Shown piece after piece: positions 19,946 to 31,671 of a DNA stretch of 64,000 nt. The stretch's first letter is position 1. Every line of letters starts with the position of its first letter. This stretch comes from Actinomadura cremea. Lineage in GTDB: Bacteria > Actinomycetota > Actinomycetes > Streptosporangiales > Streptosporangiaceae. Position numbers and translations under genes: made by a program. Under the pieces are notes generated by a model that ran no database searches, had not been told where the DNA came from, and saw nothing but the letters and a program-made list of their open reading frames with translations. The stretch spans positions 372,001 through 436,000 of the forward strand of contig NZ_BMRF01000003.1 of assembly GCF_014648495.1 (NCBI RefSeq), read 5' to 3'.

Positions 19946-19975
19946 AGTATGCTCAAACCTGAAAATGATTGTCAA
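19946..19975 (-). promoter_or_regulatory. znuA promoter with Zur box
   Basis: On the - strand TTGACA (19975-19970) and CATACT (19951-19946) are spaced by 18 nt. The 15-bp motif TGAAAATGATTGTCA (+ strand 19960-19974) is a near-perfect TGAAAATNATTTTCA palindrome, the established actinobacterial Zur box, and covers the -35 hexamer and spacer. Zinc-loaded Zur should block transcription of znuACB-zur. The box also overlaps the last codon of the upstream gene. Confidence 0.85.
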
Positions 19976-20310
19976 AATCGACCTATGATACGCGCCACTC
20001 CGAAACCGGCCAGAACGGTCACCGCGACGACCCGCAGCAGCCGCCCCGACGCGTCCAGCGCGGGCCAGTTGAGGTAGGCGAACCAGGCGAGGAACAGCGC
20101 CAGCGCGAACAGTCCCGCGGCCGAGGGCCAGCCCGTCGCGGCCATGCCGAGCACCAGTAGCGCGAACACCGCGGCGAGCAGTACCCAGCGCGGCAGCCGG
20201 TGCAGGAGCACCACCGGCCCGGCGCTCAGCCGCTCCACCGTGGCCCGCAGGCCCGTCGATCCCGCCGATCCCGTCGGCCCGGTCGATCCCGTCGCGCGTC
20301 CGCCCGGCAT
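19972..20310 (-). CDS. Small membrane protein (DUF6703-like)
   Basis: 112-residue conserved actinobacterial protein of unknown function. A Gly/Thr/Ser-rich N-terminus is followed by RLSAGPVVLLHRLPRW, then two or three hydrophobic segments (VLLAAVFALLVLGMAATGW; LFALALFLAWFAYLNW) and a short RIIGRF tail. The ATG at 20310 is preceded by GGAGGCGGG. Its 3' end overlaps the Zur box of znuA, so the zinc promoter is embedded in the gene end. Similar small proteins recur beside znu loci in actinobacteria, without known role. Confidence 0.75.
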   Translation of the reverse strand: MPGGRATGSTGPTGSAGSTGLRATVERLSAGPVVLLHRLPRWVLLAAVFALLVLGMAATGWPSAAGLFALALFLAWFAYLNWPALDASGRLLRVVAVTVLAGFGVARIIGRF

Positions 20311-20356
20311 CCCGCCTCCCCTCTCCACGCGCCCAACGTACTGCCAGGATGGGCGG

Positions 20357-20668
20357 ATGATCGCGATAACCCGGTACCGGGTCCCCGGCGAGGAGGCCGA
20401 CGGCTTCGCCGCGCGCATGAGCGCGGTGCTCACCGCCCTGTCCGCCGGTCCCGGCTTCCGCAGCGGCCGGCTCGCCCGCACCGTCGACGACCCCGACCTG
20501 TGGGCCCTGGTCACCGAATGGGACGGAGCAGGATTTTACCGGCGTGCCCTCGGTGCGCCCGCCGTCCGGATGGAGTTCATCCCCCTGGCCGCCTACGCCG
20601 TGGACGAACCCGGCGCCTACGAGATCGTGGCCACCGCCCAGCCGCCGTCGCCGGCCGCCCCCGTGTGA
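20357..20668 (+). CDS. Antibiotic biosynthesis monooxygenase (ABM)-domain protein
   Basis: 103-residue ferredoxin-fold protein (MIAITRYRVPGEEADGFAARM...WALVTEWDGAGFYRRAL) of the ABM superfamily, whose members include heme-degrading and quinol monooxygenases. No catalytic assignment is possible from sequence. It is divergent from the DUF6703 gene, with 46 bp between the starts. Confidence 0.8.
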   Translation: MIAITRYRVPGEEADGFAARMSAVLTALSAGPGFRSGRLARTVDDPDLWALVTEWDGAGFYRRALGAPAVRMEFIPLAAYAVDEPGAYEIVATAQPPSPAAPV

Positions 20669-20843
20669 TCCGGCGATCCCGTGTGATCCGGCGATCCCGG
20701 CACGCGCGGTCGCGTCCCAAAACCGGGCAACCGCCGGGCAAGATCCTTCCGGGAATCGTTTCGCCCTCGCGTCCATGGTCATCTTTGCCGCGTCACGATC
20801 ACGTCGCGGGCCGCCCGGCCCGGCGTTCCTCGGGGGAGACTCG

Positions 20844-22283
20844 ATGCGCCATGCCGTCCTGCTCAGCGCCCTGTCCGGGGTCGCGGTCCTGGCGCCGCTC
20901 GGCGCGGTCCTCTGGACGGCGCCCGCGCGGCCCGCGCCCGCCGCGCTGACCGCCGCGACCGCCGACCCGCAGCCGGGGGAGCGGGGACGCGTCGTCCGCT
21001 ACCGGGGCCTGCGCGTTCCGGTGCCGGACGGGTGGGAGGTGCACCGCCTCGACCGCGACCCCGGCCGCTGCGTCCGCTACGACCGGCGCGCCGTCTACCT
21101 CGGACGGCCGGGCCCGCGGCCCGACTGCCCGGCCCGCGTCGTCGGCCGCACGACGGCCGTCCACATCGCGCCGCTCGACGAGGCCCGCCCGTCCCGGACG
21201 GCCGTGCGCGCCGACAGGCTCGCCGCGTACACCGTCGCACCGTCCGTCGACCGCGAGGCCCGGCTCGCGCTGCCCGAGGCGGGCGTCGCGATCACCGGCG
21301 TGTACGGCGACGACCCCGCGTCGCTCCAGCGGATGCTGCGCGGGATCCGCCTCGGCTCGTCCCGGCCCGCCGACCGGGCCCCGAGCACCGATCGCCGCAG
21401 CACCGAGCCCGAGCCGCCCGCCGCCGGCCCGCCCGCCGCCGGCCCGCCCGCCGCCGGCCCGCCCGCCGCCGGCCCGCCGGACGGCGGCACGCCCGGCACC
21501 GATGCGCCCGGCACTGCGGCACCCAGCACGGACGCGCCCGGCACCGCCGCGCCCGGCACCGCGGCACCCAACACCGAAGCGCCCGGCACGGAAGCGCGAC
21601 GGCCCTGGACGCGCGGGCGCGGGTTCGACACCTGCACCGCGCCCGCCCTCGACACGATGAAGCGCTGGCGCGAGGCATTCGAGGTGACCAACATCTACAT
21701 CGGCGGCGCGGCGCGCGGCTGCGCGCAGCCGAACCTCACCGAGGCGTGGGTGCGGGACGTCCGCGCGATGGGCTACCGGATCACCCCGACCTACGTGGGC
21801 CTCCAGGCGCCGTGCGGCCCTCGCCCGCAGCGGTTCACGCGCGCCGGAGCCGCGAAGCAGGGGCGGGAGAACGCCGTGGACGCCGCCCGCAGGGCGCGGG
21901 ACCTCGGGATCCCGCGGGGCGAGCCGGTCTACCTCGACATGGAGGCGTACGACAGCTCCAAGAGCGGGTGCCGCAAGGCCGTGCTCGACTTCGTCGACGC
22001 CTGGGTGAGCGAGATGAAGAAGCGGGGCTACCGGCCCTGCATGTACAGCAGCGCGGCGTCGGGCGTCCGCGACGTGGCACGGGCGTCCGGGATCAGCAAG
22101 CCCGAGGGCATCTGGTTCGCCAACTGGGACGGGCGCGCGAGCGTGTACGGCGACCGGTACTTCTCCGACGACCTGTGGTCCCCGCACCTGCGCATCAAGC
22201 AGTTCCGGGGCCCCCACAAGGAGAGGCACGGCGGCGTCACGCTCAACATCGACAGCAACGTCGTGGACGGCCTCGTCTACTGA
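20844..22283 (+). CDS. Secreted DUF1906 (Rv2525c-like glycoside-hydrolase fold) protein
   Basis: 479 residues. An N-terminal signal peptide (HAVLLSALSGVAVLAPLGAVLW) precedes a roughly 150-residue N-domain and a low-complexity linker with PPAAG repeats and PGTAAPGT-like repeats (about nt 21415-21600). The C-terminal DUF1906 domain starts GRGFDTCTAPALDTMKRW and includes VYLDMEAYD and FANWDG. DUF1906 domains adopt a TIM-barrel lysozyme-like fold; Rv2525c of Mycobacterium tuberculosis is a Tat-exported example tied to the cell wall. It is probably an exported cell-wall-active or glycan-binding protein. The ATG at 20844 is preceded by GGGGGAG. Confidence 0.87.
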   Translation: MRHAVLLSALSGVAVLAPLGAVLWTAPARPAPAALTAATADPQPGERGRVVRYRGLRVPVPDGWEVHRLDRDPGRCVRYDRRAVYLGRPGPRPDCPARVVGRTTAVHIAPLDEARPSRTAVRADRLAAYTVAPSVDREARLALPEAGVAITGVYGDDPASLQRMLRGIRLGSSRPADRAPSTDRRSTEPEPPAAGPPAAGPPAAGPPAAGPPDGGTPGTDAPGTAAPSTDAPGTAAPGTAAPNTEAPGTEARRPWTRGRGFDTCTAPALDTMKRWREAFEVTNIYIGGAARGCAQPNLTEAWVRDVRAMGYRITPTYVGLQAPCGPRPQRFTRAGAAKQGRENAVDAARRARDLGIPRGEPVYLDMEAYDSSKSGCRKAVLDFVDAWVSEMKKRGYRPCMYSSAASGVRDVARASGISKPEGIWFANWDGRASVYGDRYFSDDLWSPHLRIKQFRGPHKERHGGVTLNIDSNVVDGLVY

Positions 22284-22385
22284 CCGGCCCGCCGCCCGGA
22301 CGCGCGGACGGGCGGACGGGTAATCCGGTCGCGGATGTGCGCCGGCGTGTGCGAGCCTCCAGGCAGCGAACCCGCTCCGGTGCCC

Positions 22386-22428
22386 TAAGCTGGGGAATGC
22401 TCTGAGGCGCCGGGGAGGACCGCGCCTC
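22386..22428 (+). promoter_or_regulatory. Candidate glyS promoter and leader hairpin
   Basis: TAAGCT (22386-22391) fits TANNNT. A 7-bp hairpin, gaggcgc (22404-22410) with gcgcctc (22422-22428), would form near the 5' end of a leader of about 130 nt. No T-box consensus was recognised. Confidence 0.35.
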
Positions 22429-22530
22429 GGACTCACATCACCGGGGATCACACTCGCCGCCGTCCGCCGTTTCCGCCGGACGGGGGCGCACTCACTGTCC
22501 CGCCGACCGCCAGCCGGATGGAGAAGATTC

Positions 22531-23919
<1,389 letters not shown>

Positions 23920-23947
23920 CCCGCGGGCGTCCGCACGCGACGAGAAC

Positions 23948-23975
23948 GGGCCGCCCCGGGGGATGGGGGCGGCCC
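23948..23975 (+). terminator. glyS terminator hairpin
   Basis: Perfect 10-bp stem gggccgcccc (23948-23957) with 23966-23975 and an 8-nt loop. It lies between the convergent glyS and secreted-protein genes. Confidence 0.8.
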
Positions 23976-24014
23976 GCCGTCGTGGGAGTCGGAGCGTGAT
24001 GGGGGAGCGGGCGG

Positions 24015-24689
24015 TCAGCCGGTCACGTAGAGGGACTGGTCGTAGGTGCCCGAGCCGGCGGACGACTCGCCGGTCAGCTCGTACGTCGCGGTGACGGTCG
24101 CTCTGGACGGGCAGAGGAAGCTGCCGCCCTGCTTGGACACCGTCGCGCCGTTCACGCCGACCTGGGCCTCGGTGCTGCCGGTGTCGGGACGGTCCGGGTT
24201 GTCGCCGTTGAAGCCGTCGGCGGTCAGCGTGCCGCCGAACACGCAGGTGATGCCGCCGAACAGGTCGACGACGGCCTGGACCCGGAAGTTGGCGATCGTG
24301 ACGCTCGCGTCCCGTCCGTTCGTCCCGTTCGGGTCGTGGGCGACGGCGCCGCCAGTCCAGGGCAGGTTCTGCGCGGTGATGGTGGACGACGTGGTTCCGG
24401 AGCAGGGGCCGCCGTTCGCGCCGCTGAAGCCCGCCGCGGCGATGGCCAGGCCCGTGCCGTCGGAGTTCACCGACCCGGTCATCGTCGACTCCTCGCAAGA
24501 GCCGCTGCCGATCGACGTGGAGACCGTCGCGACGCCCAGCAGGGCGGCCTGGACGTTGCCCGAGTAGGGGGCGGCGGTCGCCGAGCCCGCGCGGATGGTG
24601 GTGGTCGCGGCCGAGGCGGGGGTCACGCCCGCGGCCAGGACGGCCAGCGCGGCCGTCCCCATGATTGCAGCTTGCCTGATACGTGCCAC
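24015..24689 (-). CDS. Secreted protein of unknown function
   Basis: 224 residues with a clear Sec signal (IRQAAIMGTAALAVLAAGVTPASA). The Ser/Thr/Gly-rich beta-type body has four cysteines placed as two likely disulfides (GSCEES, GPCSG, TCVFGG, FLCPS). No enzymatic motif is seen. GTG at 24689 with AAGGAG upstream; a good promoter (TTGCCG-17-TACTTT) lies just ahead. Proteins of this build are frequent in Streptosporangiales and of unknown role. Confidence 0.8.
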   Translation of the reverse strand: MARIRQAAIMGTAALAVLAAGVTPASAATTTIRAGSATAAPYSGNVQAALLGVATVSTSIGSGSCEESTMTGSVNSDGTGLAIAAAGFSGANGGPCSGTTSSTITAQNLPWTGGAVAHDPNGTNGRDASVTIANFRVQAVVDLFGGITCVFGGTLTADGFNGDNPDRPDTGSTEAQVGVNGATVSKQGGSFLCPSRATVTATYELTGESSAGSGTYDQSLYVTG

Positions 24690-24725
24690 CGGATGCTCCT
24701 TTGTCCGGTTGGGGTGGGCATTGTG

Positions 24726-24754
24726 AAAGTAATTCGCTTTCCAGAGCGCGGCAA
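24726..24754 (-). promoter_or_regulatory. Promoter of the secreted-protein gene
   Basis: On the - strand TTGCCG (24754-24749) and TACTTT (24731-24726) are spaced by 17 nt, giving a transcript start near 24719. The local sequence is AT-rich. The rest of the 24690-24972 intergenic region shows only a weak TAGGTT element near 24930 for the downstream + strand gene. Confidence 0.6.
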
Positions 24755-24972
24755 TACCGGCCGGTAGGTACAGTGCCGACCGGATCCGGACACGCGGCCG
24801 TCCTCGCAGGTCGGGCGGCCCTGGCCGGAATGGGAAGGGCGTTGTGGCGGCGGACGTCCTTGACAGGAAAGTTCGTCGGTTGGTCAAACCCTCGGCGAAC
24901 GCGACGCGTCCCGCGGCCGGTGTGGGCTAGGTTTGCCACATCATCGCGGCGAGCCGAGGGACGGGAGGGACC

Positions 24973-25479
24973 ATGCAGCCCCCTCCCTTCGCGCCCGCGC
25001 CCGCGCCCGGCCGGACGGCCCTGAGAGCGCGTGCCTCGCGCTACGCCGGGCACCGGGCCGCGGCCCCCGCGGGCCTCCTCGCCCGGATGCTCGTCGTCGC
25101 CCTCGGCCTCCTCGGCCTGGTCGGCGGGCACGGGCCGCACACCGCCGCGTCCGGCGCCTCCGGGGCGTCCGCCTCGGTCGCCGGCGCCGGGCTGCGCACC
25201 GGCGCGGTCCAGGGCGTCCCGTCCCGGGGACGGTCCCAGCCCGCGGGCCTCGCCGACCGCGGCAACGCCCGGCACGCGGAGGCCGCCGCCGCGGCGCTCG
25301 CGCGGCAGACCGCCGCGCTCGCCGCGCCCGTCTGGCAGGCCGCGCCGCCGCCCCCGGACATGGACGTCCGGCCGCCGCAGGCACCGGCCGTCCGCTCGGC
25401 GCCCGCCCCCGACCGCCCGGCGACGACCCCGCGCACCGGCCCGCGCGGCCGCGCCCCGCCCGCCCCCGCAGGGATCTGA
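24973..25479 (+). CDS. Hypothetical single-pass membrane protein, Ala/Pro-rich
   Basis: 168-residue product with one hydrophobic helix (ARMLVVALGLLGLVGG, about residues 37-52), then an Ala-rich, possibly helical stretch and a Pro-rich tail. It could be membrane-anchored with an extracytoplasmic tail. GGGAGG precedes the ATG. The stop lies 61 nt before the secDF start, so the two are probably co-transcribed. Composition alone gives only moderate support that it is a real gene. Confidence 0.6.
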   Translation: MQPPPFAPAPAPGRTALRARASRYAGHRAAAPAGLLARMLVVALGLLGLVGGHGPHTAASGASGASASVAGAGLRTGAVQGVPSRGRSQPAGLADRGNARHAEAAAAALARQTAALAAPVWQAAPPPPDMDVRPPQAPAVRSAPAPDRPATTPRTGPRGRAPPAPAGI

Positions 25480-25540
25480 CGACCAGTTCGCGGCGCCGCG
25501 TCCCCGGCGGCGCCGAAGTCCCCGTGTGGAGGTTTCCCCT

Positions 25541-27817
<2,277 letters not shown>

Positions 27818-27876
27818 CCGGACGTGCCGCCGGCGCCTCCCCGTGCGCCGGCGGCCCGTCCCGTCCCGTCCCGTCC

Positions 27877-28941
27877 TCACTTCGCCACGATCGACTTCTT
27901 CAGTGCGGTGCCGTCCGGTAGTCCGACGAAGCAGACGGTCTTGCGATGCTCCTCCCAGCCCGCACTGGTCGGCATGAGCGGCACGAACGCGTACTCGCGT
28001 CCCGGCACCTCGTCGATCCTCTCCCAAAGTCGCTCTTTGCAGCCCTTCTCCGACTCGTTGACGATGTACTCGTCGCTGGGAATCCGGTCGGGGTCGCCGT
28101 CCCGGTAGGGGACGTCGAAGATCGCGTACACCTGATAGCGGTGCGGCTCGGTGCAGGGAAGGGTCTTCACCGAGTCGAAGATCCAGCCTTCTTCGCCGAC
28201 CTCCGGCCGTTCGTGGACGCACGCGCCGACCCGCAGGTCCCGATACGAAGTTCGGTCCTTTTCGAGCGTCTCGGCGAGCGGAAGCTGGAGAACCCCGGCC
28301 CCGTAGTAATGCGCCGCGCAGGAGATGTTCCGTTCGTTCTCCGAGCCCGGCTCGGGAAGATGGACGTACGGTTTGATATCCCTGTAAAAGGTGCTCGTCG
28401 CAAGGTGTGCTGTCTTCTCGAGGCACAGAGCCTCGGCCGACTCGCGCGAAATGGATCCTCCCTCGAGCTTCTCCGCGGCGTCGGCCGGCACGAGCGCGAT
28501 GATCTCCCCCCGGTGTGAAGCGTCGCATGGCCGCGCCGTCACGAGCGCGGTCCGCACCTCGTTGCCGAACCAGGTGTAGCAGTCGCCCGCCTGGAGCGCC
28601 GAGACGTGGACTTGCCCCGGATCGAGCGACGCCCCGGCCCGGTCGCGCTCGCCGGACGACGACACGACCAGCGTGACGAGGACCGTCCAGGCCACGACCC
28701 AGGCGGCGGCCGCGGCCAGTCCTCCGACGGCGAGTCTCCCGCCGCCGGACGTCCCGCGCCGGGAGCGGACGAGCGCGGCGACGCCGAAGGCGATCGCGAG
28801 TGGCGCGAGGCCGAGCAGTCCGGTGACGAGGGCGGTGAGCGCGAGCGGGCTCGCGCGCGGCGGGGGCGCGTCACTCGGCACGGCGTCCGGGGGCCGCATC
28901 GGGGATTCGTCAACGCTGTCAGCATTCGGTGGCGTGGTCAT
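27877..28941 (-). CDS. DUF4190/septum-formation-domain membrane protein, paralogue 1
   Basis: 354 residues. The N-terminus is polar and Pro-rich. A DUF4190-type pair of hydrophobic segments (LALTALVTGLLGLAPLAIAF and a following AAAAWVVAWTVLVTLVV) leads into an extracytoplasmic region with two Septum_form-like modules: LQAGDCYTW...CDASHRGEI and LRVGACVHE...CTEPHRYQVYA. Paired Cys suggest disulfides. Function is unknown; the Septum_form name derives from remote similarity only. It is the third of three tandem paralogues. The ATG lies 8 nt after TATCGT, indicating a leaderless mRNA. Confidence 0.83.
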   Translation of the reverse strand: MTTPPNADSVDESPMRPPDAVPSDAPPPRASPLALTALVTGLLGLAPLAIAFGVAALVRSRRGTSGGGRLAVGGLAAAAAWVVAWTVLVTLVVSSSGERDRAGASLDPGQVHVSALQAGDCYTWFGNEVRTALVTARPCDASHRGEIIALVPADAAEKLEGGSISRESAEALCLEKTAHLATSTFYRDIKPYVHLPEPGSENERNISCAAHYYGAGVLQLPLAETLEKDRTSYRDLRVGACVHERPEVGEEGWIFDSVKTLPCTEPHRYQVYAIFDVPYRDGDPDRIPSDEYIVNESEKGCKERLWERIDEVPGREYAFVPLMPTSAGWEEHRKTVCFVGLPDGTALKKSIVAK

Positions 28942-28983
28942 GGGGCAGGACGATAGCGACCTCGCATCGCAGAGACCGCGCAC

Positions 28984-29004
28984 TTTTGGCATCAGATGCC
29001 AAAA
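28984..29004. repeat. 21-bp near-complete palindrome between paralogues 1 and 2
   Basis: ttttggcatc (28984-28993) and its exact complement (28995-29004) flank one base. It could be a terminator for paralogue 2 or an operator. It is followed by aacgtgaccg, which also follows the hairpin at 30219-30237. Confidence 0.8.
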
Positions 29005-29022
29005 CGTGACCGGTGCGTACCG

Positions 29023-30177
29023 TCACTCGGACACGATCGACTCCTCCAGCACCACCCCGCCCGGCAGGCCGACGAAGCAGGTCGCCTTCCGGTCGCTGTG
29101 CCACGCGAGCGGGTTCGGCGTGACGTAGGTGATCTCGTAGTCGGTGCCCGTCCGCTCGTCGATCGCGTCCCAGAACCGGTCGTCGCAGCCCTTCTCCGTC
29201 GCCTCGAAGATGTACTCCTGGCCGGGGCGGACCTCGGGGTCTCCGTCCTGGTACGGCACATCGAACGTCGCGTACACCTGGAACCGGTGCGGTTCTGTGC
29301 AGGGGACCGTCCGCACCCGCTCGACCGTCCACGACTCGCCCCGCTCGCCGCCGAGGTTCTCGACGCATTCGCCGGTCCGCAGGTGGCCGGGCTTCTTCAG
29401 GGAGTCGTCCAGCGTGTCCGCCAGCTTGGTGGTCAGCGGCTCGGCGCCGACGTAGTGCATCGCGCAGATGACGGCCTCGTCGTCGCCCGGGTACGCCGGC
29501 GAGTGGATGTACGGCTCGAGATCGTCGTAGTGGCGGCTCGTGTCGAGGAAGGCGGTACGGTCCGGGCAGACCTCGGTGCCGTCCAGCAGCCCCGTGCCGG
29601 TCGGCACCCGGGCGATGACCTCCCCGCGATGCGGCTCCGCGCAGGGCACCGCGTCCACGAGCGTGATCTCGACGTCGTCCGGCCCGAAGCCGGTGTAGCA
29701 GTCGCCCTCGCGGAGCGTCGAGAGCTGGACCTTGCCGCCGTCGGTGATCCGGCCCGACGCGTCCCGGCCGACGGAGAACGTCGACACGGCCATGACGACC
29801 ACGACGGCCACCGCGGCCGCGATCCAGGCGAGCGAGGCGGCCAGTCCCCCGTACGCGAGGCCCTTCCCCTTGCGCGTCCGGCGCCGCAGCACGACGAGCG
29901 CGGCGATCCCGAACGCGATCGCGACCGGCACGAGCCCGAGGAGCCCGGTGACCAGCGTGGTGACCGCGAGCCGGCTCCTCGGCAGCGGCCCGTCCGGGGC
30001 CGGGGGCGCGAAGCTGGGCGGGGGAGGTCCCAGGGGGATGCCGGCCGGAGGCGCGGGAACGGGTGGCGCCGGCGCGGCGCCGGTGTCCGGCGACGCCCAG
30101 ACGGTCGCGGCCTCCCCGGGCTCGTGTTCCTGGGGAGGCTCGCCGGAAGTCCGGTCGGAGTGGGGTGGCGTGGTCAC
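29023..30177 (-). CDS. DUF4190/septum-formation-domain membrane protein, paralogue 2
   Basis: 384 residues with the same plan as its neighbours. A Pro-rich head is followed by the DUF4190 hydrophobic pair (RLAVTTLVTGLLGLVPVAIAFG; AVAVVVVMAVSTF). The outer region has LREGDCYTGF...CAEPHRGEVIA and LRTGECVEN...CTEPHRFQVYA. GTG at 30177 lies 8 nt after TACGGT on the coding strand and shares the 14-nt upstream motif described for paralogue 3. Role unknown; a stress- or envelope-related sensor is conceivable but unsupported. Confidence 0.83.
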   Translation of the reverse strand: MTTPPHSDRTSGEPPQEHEPGEAATVWASPDTGAAPAPPVPAPPAGIPLGPPPPSFAPPAPDGPLPRSRLAVTTLVTGLLGLVPVAIAFGIAALVVLRRRTRKGKGLAYGGLAASLAWIAAAVAVVVVMAVSTFSVGRDASGRITDGGKVQLSTLREGDCYTGFGPDDVEITLVDAVPCAEPHRGEVIARVPTGTGLLDGTEVCPDRTAFLDTSRHYDDLEPYIHSPAYPGDDEAVICAMHYVGAEPLTTKLADTLDDSLKKPGHLRTGECVENLGGERGESWTVERVRTVPCTEPHRFQVYATFDVPYQDGDPEVRPGQEYIFEATEKGCDDRFWDAIDERTGTDYEITYVTPNPLAWHSDRKATCFVGLPGGVVLEESIVSE

Positions 30178-30189
30178 GGCGCAGGACCG

Positions 30190-30203
30190 TAATGATCTTG
30201 GAT
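30190..30203 (-). promoter_or_regulatory. Conserved promoter-proximal motif of paralogue 2
   Basis: TAATGATCTTGGAT (+ strand) is identical to 31551-31564 in front of paralogue 3. It sits next to the TACGGT -10-like element 8 nt from the start codon. Conservation in non-coding DNA suggests a shared regulator or sigma factor. Confidence 0.6.
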
Positions 30204-30218
30204 AACGAACCGTGCACG

Positions 30219-30237
30219 TTCGGCGCTCGTCGCCGAA
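30219..30237. repeat. Inverted repeat between paralogues 2 and 3
   Basis: ttcggcg (30219-30225) and cgccgaa (30231-30237) with a 5-nt loop. It occupies the same place as the palindrome at 28984-29004 and has the same flanking aacgtgaccg. Confidence 0.7.
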
Positions 30238-30247
30238 ACGTGACCGT

Positions 30248-31540
30248 TCACCCGGGGGCGAAGGAGCCTTTCAGGGGCTTGCCGGGCCTGGTGAGCATGC
30301 ACACGGCCGTCCGGACGCCGGTCTCCCAATCGACCGGGGAAGGCACGATCAAGAAGAGCTCCAGGCCGGCGCCCGGGGGCCGGGGCCAGGTCTTGACGGC
30401 GTGCGCCTCGCACTGGCTCGCCACCCGCGCTTTGAGCGCCTCGATGCCCGGATACGCCGGGTACGCGAGGGGGGCGTCCTCCAGGTCGGGCTCGAGCTCG
30501 TAGGTGGCGAAGACCTGGGCGAAGTGCGGCTTGGAACAGGACACCGGAGACATGTGGGGGTGCTTCTCCTGAACCCAGTTCTTGATGCAGCGCCAGCGGG
30601 TCAGGTCCTCGTAGGTCCGCAGCTTCTTGTTCACCGTCTCGGCAAGCCGCCCCTCGACTTCGCCGCCGTCGTGGTGGACGGCGCAGGCGACCTGTCGGCG
30701 GCCCAGCTTCCACCCCAGGACGTTGGGCACCTCGTAGTAGGGCTTGAGGGCCGGGTACAGGGGACTCTTGCGCAACCGGACGATCTCGCCCCCGCACACG
30801 AGGCGGGCCGCCCGTTCGGCGCGCTCGTCCCCGGGCCACGGCTCGTCGGGCAGCGTCGTGCGCAGGATGACCTCGCCCGTGTGGGGTTCGGTGCATGGCA
30901 CCGCCCGCACCGTCCAGAGCCGCTCGGTGGAGTCGTAGCCGGTGAAGCAGTCGCCCTCGCGCAGCACCGAGAACAGCGTCGTGCCGGACTTCGAGATCGC
31001 GCCCGAAGCGTCGCGCTCGACCCTGAACAGCGCTTCCGAGACGACGGGCATCAGCAGGAGGGCGGCGGCGGACCAGACGAGGGAGGCGGCGATGCCCACG
31101 ATGGCGAAGCTCTTGCCCGTCCGGTTCCTGCGCCGCCGGAAGAGGAGCGCGGCGATGCCGAAGAAGAGCGCGACCGGTACGAGGCCGAGGAGCCCGGTGA
31201 CCAGTGCGATGACCGCGGTGGCGCCCGTCCGGCGCTCGCCGTCCGGCGGGCGAGCGCCCGCGGCCCCCGGCCCCGGCGGCGGGAACGCCGAGGGGTGGGA
31301 GGGCGCCGGGAAGGGGGCGGCGTGCGTTCGGGCGGGGCTCAGGGGAGGCGCGGCGTCCATCTCGGGGAGGTCCCCGAAGGCCGGGACGCCCGTTCCGGGC
31401 GGGTCCGCGAAGGGGACTGCGCCCGTCGGGGCCGAGGGGAAGGGGACGGCTCCCGAGCCCGGAGCGTCCGAGAACGGAACGGCGCCCGTCGGCCTTCCGG
31501 CGGGGTTGTCGGCGCCGTGGGCGTCCGGTGGCGTGGTCAC
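30248..31540 (-). CDS. DUF4190/septum-formation-domain membrane protein, paralogue 3
   Basis: 430 residues; first and largest of the tandem set. A roughly 95-residue Pro/Gly/Phe-rich cytoplasmic head contains repeated GAVPF/APF motifs. The DUF4190-like segments (TAVIALVTGLLGLVPVALFFG; IVGIAASLVWSAAALLLM) follow. The outer region has LREGDCFTGYDS...CTEPHTGEVILR and WRCIKNWVQE...CSKPHFAQVFATY. GTG at 31540 is 6 nt downstream of TAGGTT. The triplication and shared upstream motif point to local gene duplication. Confidence 0.83.
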   Translation of the reverse strand: MTTPPDAHGADNPAGRPTGAVPFSDAPGSGAVPFPSAPTGAVPFADPPGTGVPAFGDLPEMDAAPPLSPARTHAAPFPAPSHPSAFPPPGPGAAGARPPDGERRTGATAVIALVTGLLGLVPVALFFGIAALLFRRRRNRTGKSFAIVGIAASLVWSAAALLLMPVVSEALFRVERDASGAISKSGTTLFSVLREGDCFTGYDSTERLWTVRAVPCTEPHTGEVILRTTLPDEPWPGDERAERAARLVCGGEIVRLRKSPLYPALKPYYEVPNVLGWKLGRRQVACAVHHDGGEVEGRLAETVNKKLRTYEDLTRWRCIKNWVQEKHPHMSPVSCSKPHFAQVFATYELEPDLEDAPLAYPAYPGIEALKARVASQCEAHAVKTWPRPPGAGLELFLIVPSPVDWETGVRTAVCMLTRPGKPLKGSFAPG

Positions 31541-31546
31541 ACCCGA

Positions 31547-31564
31547 AACCTAATGATCTTGGAT
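31547..31564 (-). promoter_or_regulatory. Conserved promoter-proximal motif of paralogue 3
   Basis: The 14-nt block 31551-31564 is identical to 30190-30203. The -10-like TAGGTT (- strand 31552-31547) lies 6 nt before the GTG, implying a leaderless transcript. Confidence 0.6.
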
Positions 31565-31671
31565 GACCGGCCGGGCCCATTTTGGGGAACTGACGTCAAG
31601 TATGACCATTATCGGCCGTTTTTGTGAGATGTGCCGTGGCCGGGGCGGGGGCCCGGCCACGGCGGGGCGGG

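Noticed and set aside
20311-20514. N-terminal extension of the DUF6703-like gene
   Set aside because: The extension is antisense to the ABM gene, and the ATG at 20310 has a good GGAGG ribosome site.
24690-24972. tRNA or small RNA in the AT-richer intergenic region
   Set aside because: No cloverleaf or T-loop consensus was found; promoters for the flanking divergent genes explain the base composition.
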